From Deltaproteobacteria bacterium (GTDB lineage: Bacteria; Desulfobacterota; DSM-4660; Desulfatiglandales; HGW-15): a stretch of DNA of 5,008 nucleotides. The stretch is from NCBI GenBank assembly GCA_024641835.1, contig JAHECH010000308.1, positions 896 through 5,903 of the forward strand, read 5' to 3'. The notes beneath the pieces were generated by a model. The model ran no database searches, was not told the DNA's origin, and saw nothing but the letters and a program-made list of their open reading frames with translations. Below are positions 1 through 4,847 of this stretch, piece after piece (positions within the stretch are counted from its first letter, which is position 1; the number at the start of each line of letters is the position of its first letter). A program made the translations under genes and the position numbers.

Positions 1-270
1 CGCATTGATACGAAGATCGTCACCGAGATCAAGAACTCCCGATTTCTTGTTGCAGACGTGACACTACAAAGACCCGGCGTGTACTTCGAGGCAGGATACG
101 CGCTTGGTTTGGGCCTTCCAGTCTTCTGGTGTGTGCGTAATGATGATCTGAAGAACGTCCACTTCGACACGCGCCAGTACAACCATATCGTATGGGAGAA
201 CGAGCAGCATCTGGCCGAACAATTACATCTGTTCGTCACCGCGATCATTGGAAAAGGATCTGCAACCTAA
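1..270 (+). CDS. Nucleoside 2-deoxyribosyltransferase-like / TIR-like protein, C-terminal part
   Basis: The 5' end lies outside the window; 89 codons remain, open from the first base to TAA at 268-270. The visible part has a beta strand SRFLVADVT (codons 13-21), then PGVYFEAGYALGLGLPVFW (about 25-43). This matches the second half of the Rossmann-like fold shared by nucleoside 2-deoxyribosyltransferases and predicted TIR-like nucleotide-binding proteins. In the deoxyribosyltransferases a glutamate in an equivalent (F/Y)E-x-G-x-A segment is the catalytic nucleophile; here it would be Glu at codon 30. The family includes nucleotide-salvage enzymes and many uncharacterised proteins found near defence genes, so the substrate (nucleoside, NAD-like molecule or none) cannot be read from this fragment. 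The stop codon lies inside the left core of the following attC, as is common for cassette genes. The fold assignment is fairly firm; the function is open. Confidence 0.72.
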   Translation, partial: RIDTKIVTEIKNSRFLVADVTLQRPGVYFEAGYALGLGLPVFWCVRNDDLKNVHFDTRQYNHIVWENEQHLAEQLHLFVTAIIGKGSAT

Positions 271-343
271 CACCACGATCGACCGCGACCGTTTGCCAGC
301 GGCACTGCTGCTGGCAAACGGCAGGTCATCGTGAACCTTATGC
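265..343 (+). other. attC site A (cassette recombination site)
   Basis: The left core is ACCTAAC (265-271), a full match to RYYYAAC. The left arm is CACGAT-C-GACC (274-284) with C280 unpaired. The right arm GGTCATCGTG (324-333) is its complement. The spacers are 2 nt on the left and 3 nt on the right, the same geometry as at sites B and C. The right core reads CTTATGC (337-343); canonical sites have G where this has C, and that G is normally invariant. The centre holds a perfect 12-bp inverted repeat (289-300 with 310-321, 9-nt loop), which would be the terminal hairpin of the folded bottom strand. Confidence 0.75.
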
Positions 344-376
344 CCCATGATTGGATTACAACTTTGAGGAATAGCG

Positions 377-1060
377 ATGTTAACTGAAAAGGCCATGGAA
401 GACGCAATTGCTCAGAATCCGGAGAGGTATTTAGAGACAGGATTGATCCTGAAAGCACGGCAATACCGGATAGGAGACTATGTTTTCGATCTGCTTTTTG
501 AGGATCGCCATGGGGCGAATCTCATTGTTGAGCTGCAAAAGGGGACCTTGGATAGGAACCACACCTACAAAATCTTGGATTACTATGACGAATACAAGAG
601 TAAGAATCCAGAACAATTCGTTGACATCATGATCATCGCAAACAAGATACCGAGGGAAAGAAGAGACAGGCTTTCCTCATATGGTATTGCATTCAAAGAA
701 ATACCTGAAACAGATTTTCCGCAAATTCAATCCCCTATCATTGATCCGCCTCTACCTCCTCCAGCGCCAACTGAATACAAGGAAATGGGTGTTAAAGGTC
801 CTGCGGTTTGGAACAAGGCTGCTTTGGCACAAGTGGAGTCCTGGTTTACTGAATTCATAAGAGATTTTTCCGTTGGTGATGTCTTAGATGTAGGAAAGGC
901 AGCAAGGCAGTCAAGGAAGGTGGCACATATCCTGCCGGAAGGAAATATAGATGGGTTTCGTCATATCTTGAGCAAGTTGGCCTCTGAACGGTACATTGAG
1001 CCGATAGACAAACAACATTTCAAGATTCTAAGAAAGCCGGAGCAGAAGCCTCCAGCATGA
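377..1060 (+). CDS. NucS/DUF91-like PD-(D/E)XK nuclease
   Basis: A 227-residue protein. ATG 377 follows TGAGGA (365-370) by 6 nt, a good ribosome binding site. Residues about 2-112 resemble the nuclease domain of the DUF91/NucS (EndoMS) type: an N-terminal helix with Glu8 (EKAMEDAI), then a hairpin with Asp38 (VFDLLFED), the core strand LIVELQKG (49-56), and a helix TYKILDYYDEYK (63-74) where the family usually has a conserved helix. The expected catalytic set is Asp38, Glu52 and residue 54. Residue 54 is Gln rather than Lys, followed by Lys55. ExQ is known from some restriction enzymes such as BglII, so activity is not excluded. A proline-rich linker (about 122-133) leads to a C-terminal region (about 140-220) of helical, winged-helix-like appearance that I do not recognise. 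It is the only gene of cassette 338-1127. Likely role: DNA cleavage, in repair or defence. No promoter is seen in the cassette, so read-through or an upstream promoter is implied. Confidence 0.75.
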   Translation: MLTEKAMEDAIAQNPERYLETGLILKARQYRIGDYVFDLLFEDRHGANLIVELQKGTLDRNHTYKILDYYDEYKSKNPEQFVDIMIIANKIPRERRDRLSSYGIAFKEIPETDFPQIQSPIIDPPLPPPAPTEYKEMGVKGPAVWNKAALAQVESWFTEFIRDFSVGDVLDVGKAARQSRKVAHILPEGNIDGFRHILSKLASERYIEPIDKQHFKILRKPEQKPPA

Positions 1061-1065
1061 GAATG

Positions 1066-1133
1066 GCATAAAATGGGGCTGGACAATGATGCGCGGAAAA
1101 AGCGCCGCACACGTATCAGCCCAAGCGTTATAC
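1066..1133 (+). other. attC site B
   Basis: The left core GCATAAA (1066-1072) departs from RYYYAAC, ending AAA instead of AAC. The left arm is GGGCTG (1076-1081), followed by unpaired G1082. The right arm CAGCCC (1117-1122) is its exact complement, and T1116 pairs with A1083. The right core is GTTATAC (1127-1133), one base off GTTRRRY. The spacer lengths match sites A and C. The centre contains a GC-rich small hairpin around a run of five A (1091-1108). Total length is 68 bp, in the usual range for short attC sites. It begins five bases after the stop codon of the nuclease gene. Confidence 0.82.
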
Positions 1134-1157
1134 GATTGATTGCAAGAGAGATCGGCA

Positions 1158-2576
1158 ATGAAATTTGAAGTCCAACCGAAAGACAAGTGCCCCTGCGGTT
1201 CGGGCAAAGAATACAGGAAATGCCACAGCGCAAAACGGGATAAGTCTGACAACAACATGTGGAAGGGGCCTGGCTACAATCAAGTCATATATTTCGGTCA
1301 TAAAGATCCCTTTACTGGAATCTGGTTTGATAAAACCAGAAAGGGAGAGTTTAAGCTTCTGAAGGGCGATGACAGAGTTCCGGTCGCTAGGTTTTTTTGT
1401 GTAGATGATACCATTCTAGCATGCAAAGCTATTGTCAGGTTTCTTTCAGTCTCAATGGACGATGGTGTTATCAAATATACCGGCTCGTTGGAAGTCCAGA
1501 AATGTGTGCAGCGGTCAATCCCCGTTTTAATCGGCTGTATTGATGCTAAGTCGGTTGAAAACTTCGAAGCGAATCTATCTGGAAGACCTGTTTCTTATGA
1601 AAGGGGAGACTGGGTTATATTTGTGGGCGAGGATGAAAACCCTATGGCTCGCATTAAAAAAGAACCACAGTGGCTTCGTTACTTACGGGCGTCTGGGTTT
1701 TTGGTCGAGTCAGAGGCAGCAGGGGAAATAAACTTCAGGCTAAGCGCCAAGGCCAAAGGTTTCAACCTGTTTACCCTCGCCTTACCATTCGGCGAAATCG
1801 AAATTCCGCATCCACAGATTTCGGCTCTAGATCATCAAACAACCTGCCAATTAGAGATTGAAAAAGAGAGCGTATCTTGGGACCTCGTATTACATCAGGA
1901 TATTTTTAGCGAAAAGAAAAGGTCAAGAAAAGACTCAAAGGTATTTCTAGGCTACAAACAAGACAATGATGTCGTATTTGATACTTTCGACAAAACCATC
2001 CGCAAGCATTTCTTGAAGCCGATAAAGCTGCGCCTTGGAATCTCAATCCCTGAGCTAAGCGCTACTTTAGGAAAATTCACGGAGATTCTTGAGAGAACAA
2101 TCCGGACAATTTCGGAGAATGGGGGATTTCGATTCGATGAAGCAGGGAATAGGATTCTTGAAGCGGAATTCAGAGACCATGTGCTAACAGTTCTCAAGAG
2201 CATGGGGTATTATGCACTTGCTGAACCCACGAGAAGAAAGGGCTTTGTTGATATCTTGCTGAAGAAGGATGATTCAGAAGGAATAATCGAATTTAAAGTA
2301 TGGGGAAGACGTAAGTATAAAGAGGTCATTGAGCAAGTCTTAGACTATGGAACCCCATGGACAACCGAATACGCCACTGTGATGATAAATCCCAATAAGG
2401 ATTCAGTAGCTGATAAATTTGTTGAGAATGCCAGAAAATCACCAGGGTATAGACATATTACCGAGGAGAGCCCTCGGTTCCTGCCCCTAAATAAGTTGAT
2501 TAGCTGCCATTACCTGCCGAGTTGGGACAAGCACATAGCTGTAACTCACTTTATTTTGAATGCAGGTATGTTTTGA
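1158..2576 (+). CDS. SEC-C motif protein with C-terminal PD-(D/E)XK nuclease domain
   Basis: Start chosen at ATG 1158, 7 nt after AAGAGAG (1144-1150); an in-frame TTG at 1140 is possible but has no better signal. The protein has 472 residues. The N-terminus carries a SEC-C zinc motif, CPCGSGKEYRKCH (11-23), with ligands Cys11, Cys13, Cys22 and His23, as in SecA tails and many nuclease-associated proteins. The central part (about 40-325) is not recognised. The C-terminal domain (about 335-440) has the order of a PD-(D/E)XK nuclease: acidic helix around Glu335/Glu337 (EAEFRD), Asp365 (GFVDILLK), Glu378-x-Lys380 (IIEFKVWG), then the helix YKEVIEQVLDYG and the strand ATVMIN. The triad is complete, so catalysis is plausible. 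It is the sole gene of cassette 1128-2661. This build suggests a restriction- or defence-type endonuclease with a zinc knuckle for nucleic-acid or protein contact; that role is inferred. No promoter was found in the cassette. Confidence 0.78.
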   Translation: MKFEVQPKDKCPCGSGKEYRKCHSAKRDKSDNNMWKGPGYNQVIYFGHKDPFTGIWFDKTRKGEFKLLKGDDRVPVARFFCVDDTILACKAIVRFLSVSMDDGVIKYTGSLEVQKCVQRSIPVLIGCIDAKSVENFEANLSGRPVSYERGDWVIFVGEDENPMARIKKEPQWLRYLRASGFLVESEAAGEINFRLSAKAKGFNLFTLALPFGEIEIPHPQISALDHQTTCQLEIEKESVSWDLVLHQDIFSEKKRSRKDSKVFLGYKQDNDVVFDTFDKTIRKHFLKPIKLRLGISIPELSATLGKFTEILERTIRTISENGGFRFDEAGNRILEAEFRDHVLTVLKSMGYYALAEPTRRKGFVDILLKKDDSEGIIEFKVWGRRKYKEVIEQVLDYGTPWTTEYATVMINPNKDSVADKFVENARKSPGYRHITEESPRFLPLNKLISCHYLPSWDKHIAVTHFILNAGMF

Positions 2577-2604
2577 CAGACAGCGGGGGGATTCTCGCTT
2601 TTTC

Positions 2605-2667
2605 GTATAACAACGGGCTGGAGAAGGATGCTCGTTTCACCCGCACATCTCAGCCCGAGCGTTCGAC
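2605..2667 (+). other. attC site C
   Basis: The left core GTATAAC (2605-2611) is the exact complement of the right core opening this cassette (GTTATAC at 1127). The left arm is CGGGCTG (2614-2620), with unpaired G2621, then AG. The right arm is CTCAGCCCG (2649-2657). The right core is GTTCGAC (2661-2667), one base off GTTRRRY. The spacers are 2 and 3 nt as at sites A and B, and the GGGCTG arm is shared with site B. Total length is 63 bp. It is the best-formed site of the window. Confidence 0.88.
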
Positions 2668-2707
2668 GGACCTTCTTCGCGATCGAGCATCGCGGGAGTA
2701 GCGAGCA

Positions 2708-3352
2708 GTGACGAGAGTCGATGAGATTCTGAAGCAACTGGACGCCCTTGTAATAAGGCACAGTGGATTCCTCGAATGGAAAGAGCCGCCTCACCGTCTG
2801 TTGATCGGGCTTCTGACGAGCGCGCAATCCGCCATTGAGCGGCTCGCCCCACCTAACTCTGCCTACCGCGGAAGATGCAAAGAGACTCTCCAGAACGAGT
2901 ACACTTCCGAGAGCTATAAGCTCGAACGCCTCATGGGAATCGTGGAGGCCTTGCGAGAGGACTACCGGGTCGGAGCTCTGGCACCCATTCAAGACCTCGT
3001 TCGAGCCGAAGTGTTCGATGATTTTCTTGCGATGGCAGAGCATTTGTTGGGTTCGGGGTACAAGGACGCCGCAGCCGTCCTGGCGGGCGGTGTCCTGGAA
3101 CAGCACCTGCGGAGGCTGTGCAATCGAGCGGGCATTCCCACCGACAAGGATGGAAGGCCCAAGAAGGCCGATGCTATGAACTCCGACCTCGCTGCCCAAG
3201 CAGTCTACGGAAAGCTCGATCAGAAGAATGTGACGTCCTGGTTGGACCTACGGAACAAGGCTGCCCACGGTGAGTATGACTCATACTCGGCTGAACAGGT
3301 GCGAATCATGCTGACCGGCGTCCAAGAGCACGTGCGTCGCACTGGCATGTAG
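2708..3352 (+). CDS. HEPN-domain (DUF4145-like) protein
   Basis: A 214-residue, largely helical protein starting at GTG 2708, 9 nt after GGGAG (2694-2698); no other early in-frame start is available. The C-terminal half resembles HEPN/DUF4145-type proteins: a helix DAAAVLAGGVLEQHLRRLC (about 120-138), a charged linker (about 144-152), and a second helix with WLDLRNKAAHGEYD that contains Arg182-x4-His187. R-x4-6-H is the conserved active-site motif of HEPN ribonucleases used in toxin-antitoxin, abortive-infection and CRISPR-associated systems. The N-terminal half (1-110), with a helix-rich SAQSAIERLA segment, is unassigned. It could be a self-contained RNase or a regulatory HEPN protein; no separate antitoxin or nucleotidyltransferase partner lies beside it, so a MNT-HEPN pair is not supported. 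It is the only gene of the cassette opening at 2662 and looks GC-richer than the two upstream genes. Confidence 0.72.
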   Translation: MTRVDEILKQLDALVIRHSGFLEWKEPPHRLLIGLLTSAQSAIERLAPPNSAYRGRCKETLQNEYTSESYKLERLMGIVEALREDYRVGALAPIQDLVRAEVFDDFLAMAEHLLGSGYKDAAAVLAGGVLEQHLRRLCNRAGIPTDKDGRPKKADAMNSDLAAQAVYGKLDQKNVTSWLDLRNKAAHGEYDSYSAEQVRIMLTGVQEHVRRTGM

Positions 3353-3358
3353 CGGCCC

Positions 3359-3408
3359 GTCGAACACTTATAAGGCCTCCTCTTGTCAAGGGGTAAGCGC
3401 CGCTATAT
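3359..3408 (+). other. attC left half-site, possibly a degenerate attC
   Basis: GTCGAAC (3359-3365) lies six bases after the HEPN stop codon and is the exact complement of the core that opens this cassette (GTTCGAC at 2661). It is therefore very likely the left core of the HEPN cassette's attC. The right half is unclear. The best local candidate pairs CTTA (3367-3370) with TAAG (3394-3397), encloses a small hairpin CCTCTT-GTC-AAGGGG (3379-3393), and would end in GCTATAT (3402-3408), two bases off GTTRRRY. That is a poor right core, so the site may be decayed or cut by a rearrangement. Confidence 0.5.
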
Positions 3409-3446
3409 AGGAGAATCTGATCGATCATGCCACGTGCCCTCCAGGT

Positions 3447-3621
3447 CTACGACCTCCTTACCCTGCTTGACCTGTCATTCTTGACAAAGGCCCTAAGTTC
3501 CTCCTCCGCCGAGAGGTCCTCACCGGAACCGTCCATCTCCAAGCCTCAGAATAAACGTCTCTACAACACCCAATTCCTTATAACGTCGATCCTCAAAATG
3601 CAACCAGCCGGATGACAGCAT
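3447..3621 (-). pseudogene. Possible small minus-strand gene with a one-base frameshift
   Basis: Reading the minus strand from ATG at 3621, an open frame encodes about 28 sensible residues (it includes WLHFEDRRYKELGVVETFIL). It then leaves frame near 3545 and ends at a TGA. One base over, the frame reads on as EMDGSGEDLSAEEELRAF and then FVKNDRSSRVRRS to TAG at 3447-3449. The span of 175 nt is 3n+1, so deleting one G in the short G-rich stretch near 3545 would give a single product of about 57 residues. GGAAGG lies about 11 nt ahead of the ATG. I do not recognise the product. It may be a real gene that has decayed, a sequencing error, or chance; the evidence is only the protein-like look of the two halves. 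Confidence 0.25.
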
Positions 3622-3751
3622 CTCTGTTCAAACCTTCCACTTGCCAGAGTTGGCTTATCGAGAGTTGCTCAGCGAGCGCTCAACCATTGATTCCATATGT
3701 TTTTAAGGCCGGTCGCCCCCTTCCAAGAATGCGTAATGGAAAGTGAACGCC

Positions 3752-3780
3752 TTGACCCAAAGCCCAAACTGATGTATATG
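3752..3780 (+). promoter_or_regulatory. Candidate sigma70-type promoter for the hydrolase gene
   Basis: TTGACC (3752-3757) and TATATG (3775-3780) are separated by 17 nt. The first matches the -35 consensus in five of six positions, the second the -10 consensus in four of six. It lies about 50 nt ahead of the hydrolase start and is outside that cassette, so it would belong to the upstream element. Confidence 0.35.
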
Positions 3781-3783
3781 TTA

Positions 3784-3833
3784 GCACAGCAAATCAACAA
3801 TCCATAGAATATAAAGAAACTTGAATGTTGTGC
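3784..3833 (+). other. Possible minimal attC ending in core GTTGTGC
   Basis: GTTGTGC (3827-3833) is supported as the opening core of the hydrolase cassette because that cassette's left core (4719) is its exact complement GCACAAC. The bases upstream form a hairpin: GCACAGCA (3784-3791) pairs with TGTTGTGC (3826-3833) with one G-T pair, then TCAA (3794-3797) pairs with TTGA (3821-3824), with a 23-nt loop. This fits an attC in outline but is only 50 bp long, has weak inner arms, and its left core GCACAGC departs from AAC. The right core is well supported; the rest is tentative. Confidence 0.4.
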
Positions 3834-4751
3834 ATGGACAAAACCCTTTTTAATGGAATTAAGGAAGATCGTAGAACGGTGAGAAATAGTAGGTTGACAC
3901 ACGTTTTTTGTAGAGCGGAAGCCTTGGAGGCTGGAAGGGGGAATTTCGTTTTCAAGACACCGAATGACGTTAAAGAAATCAGAGTGTGGTATTACAAACC
4001 GAGTACCTTCAGTGACACATCGCAAATCATTTTTGTGATGCACGGAATGAAGCGGAATGGTAAAACGTACCGTGACCAATGGATCACCCATGCCAAAAAG
4101 GGGAATTTTTTGCTGCTGGTTCCTGAGTTCTCGAAGAAAAACTATCCGGGCAGTGCCGGATATAACCTCGGTAACATGTTCTGCCCCTCAAGGGATAGGA
4201 GCGATAAAGAATCGTGGTGCTTCTCGGTGATTGAAAATCTTTTCGATCACGTCAAGGCAATAACGAGCTTCAAGGCATCGGCCTACAGCATCTATGGCCA
4301 CTCGGCAGGGGCTCAGTTCGTCCACCGCTTTGTGATGTTTATGTCTCATGCAAGGATACAGACCGCTATTGCTGCCAATGCTGGATGGTATACCATGCCA
4401 ACGGATACCGTAGATTTTCCTTATGGCCTAAAGAATTCAGGCCTAGAGATGGAAGATCTGAGCGATTCGTTTGCGAAGACTCTAATTATTCTCCTTGGGG
4501 CCAAAGATACTAATCATATACATTTAAGGGAAACACCGGAGGCCATGGCACAGGGGGAACATCGGTTCTCACGGGGTCATAGATTCTACGAAACGGCAAT
4601 GGAATCGGCCAAAGGACAGAAGACCAGACTCGAATGGAGATTGGAAATTGTTCCCAATGTTGGCCACTGTAATTCCCAAATGGCAGGGCATGCCGCAAAC
4701 TTGCTGAGTAGGAACTTTGCACAACCAAGCGGTACACCGGATCGCCAATAA
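3834..4751 (+). CDS. Alpha/beta hydrolase (PHB-depolymerase-like esterase fold)
   Basis: The frame opens at ATG 3825, but that codon spans the cassette junction (AT from the left element, G at 3827, cleavage before 3828). I therefore prefer ATG 3834, inside the cassette; neither has a good ribosome binding site, and GTG 3879 after AAGGAAG is a weaker option. From 3834 the protein has 305 residues. Counting from the 3825 Met it shows the usual hydrolase order: oxyanion HG at 73-74 (IIFVMHGMKRNG), nucleophile elbow GHSAG with Ser160, acid Asp228 in LLGAKDTNH, and His281 in NVGHCNSQ. The spacing fits esterases of the poly(3-hydroxybutyrate) depolymerase/feruloyl esterase group. No signal peptide or membrane segment is seen, so it is probably cytoplasmic. 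Likely reaction: hydrolysis of an ester; the substrate is unknown. The last ten codons lie inside attC D. The gene shows no link to its defence-like neighbours. Confidence 0.78.
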   Translation: MDKTLFNGIKEDRRTVRNSRLTHVFCRAEALEAGRGNFVFKTPNDVKEIRVWYYKPSTFSDTSQIIFVMHGMKRNGKTYRDQWITHAKKGNFLLLVPEFSKKNYPGSAGYNLGNMFCPSRDRSDKESWCFSVIENLFDHVKAITSFKASAYSIYGHSAGAQFVHRFVMFMSHARIQTAIAANAGWYTMPTDTVDFPYGLKNSGLEMEDLSDSFAKTLIILLGAKDTNHIHLRETPEAMAQGEHRFSRGHRFYETAMESAKGQKTRLEWRLEIVPNVGHCNSQMAGHAANLLSRNFAQPSGTPDRQ

Positions 4752-4781
4752 AGCCGGCGCCCGGTGACCTCTGCGTTCGGC
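4719..4781 (+). other. attC site D, overlapping the hydrolase 3' end
   Basis: The left core is GCACAAC (4719-4725). The left arm is GGT (4731-4733), unpaired A4734, then CACCGG (4735-4740). The right arm CCGGTGACC (4761-4769) is its complement without the extra base. The right core is GTTCGGC (4775-4781), one base off GTTRRRY. The spacers are 5 nt on both sides, unlike the 2/3 pattern of sites A to C, so this site belongs to a different attC type. Total length is 63 bp. The hydrolase stop codon is at 4749-4751, inside the site. Confidence 0.8.
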
Positions 4782-4792
4782 CTCGGACGGAC

Positions 4793-4821
4793 TTGACAAG
4801 GGTTTTCCTGTTGGCTATACT
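4793..4821 (+). promoter_or_regulatory. Strong sigma70-type promoter of the antitoxin gene
   Basis: TTGACA (4793-4798) is a perfect -35 box and TATACT (4816-4821) a five-of-six -10 box, 17 nt apart. Transcription should begin near 4828, giving a leader of about 20 nt. It lies inside the cassette that opens at 4776, so this cassette can be expressed wherever it sits in the array, as is known for toxin-antitoxin cassettes. Confidence 0.85.
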
Positions 4822-4823
4822 TC

Positions 4824-4847
4824 GGATATCCATAGGAGGTATCCATA
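4824..4847 (+). promoter_or_regulatory. Ribosome binding site framed by repeats; candidate operator
   Basis: AGGAGGT (4834-4840) is a near-ideal Shine-Dalgarno sequence, 6 nt before ATG 4847. It is framed by a direct repeat TATCCATA (4827-4834 and 4840-4847, period 13), and GGATATCC (4824-4831) is a palindrome just after the -10 box. MazE-type antitoxins commonly repress their own operon, so this is a plausible binding site; that is inference. Confidence 0.5.

Larger units (their letters stand above)
3366..3826. other. 460-base stretch without a convincing intact gene
   Basis: Between the HEPN cassette's attC left core and the opening of the hydrolase cassette there is no gene with a clear start, ribosome binding site and recognisable product. 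What can be seen is: the possible attC remnant to 3408; a possible small minus-strand gene with a one-base frameshift (3447-3621), overlapped by a serine-rich 62-codon plus-strand ORF (3427-3615); a bulged hairpin around 3720-3746 (CTTCCA against TGGAAAG); a promoter-like pair at 3752-3780; and an attC-like hairpin just before the next cassette (3784-3833). It may be a decayed cassette or a stretch brought in by a non-cassette event. Confidence 0.55.

Noticed and set aside
289..321. Perfect 12-bp inverted repeat read as an intrinsic terminator
   Set aside because: No T-run follows on either strand, and the repeat sits centrally inside a larger attC palindrome, which explains it better.
1140..1157. 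TTG start for the SEC-C nuclease gene
   Set aside because: It adds six residues ahead of the conserved motif without a better ribosome binding site; ATG 1158 has AAGAGAG at proper spacing.
2546..3199. Minus-strand ORF of 217 codons
   Set aside because: It runs antisense through the HEPN gene and attC C, has no recognisable domain, and the plus strand carries the conserved R-x4-H motif with a usable start.
3368..3583. TTATAAGG (3368-3375) paired with CCTTATAA (3576-3583) as arms of one long attC
   Set aside because: The site would exceed 220 bp, the right core GTCGATC does not fit GTTRRRY, and the spacers do not match the other sites.
3427..3615. Plus-strand ORF of 62 codons
   Set aside because: Serine-rich with low-complexity runs, poor spacing to the nearest AGGAG, no recognisable domain, and antisense to a more protein-like minus-strand reading.
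3742..3765. AACGCCTTGACC as part of a reverse-oriented attC
   Set aside because: It resembles the complement of an attC right end, but no complementary arm or partner core was found within about 150 bases.
3669..4091. Minus-strand ORF of 140 codons with a hydrophobic stretch
   Set aside because: Much of it is antisense to the hydrolase N-terminus; no ribosome binding site or family likeness was seen.
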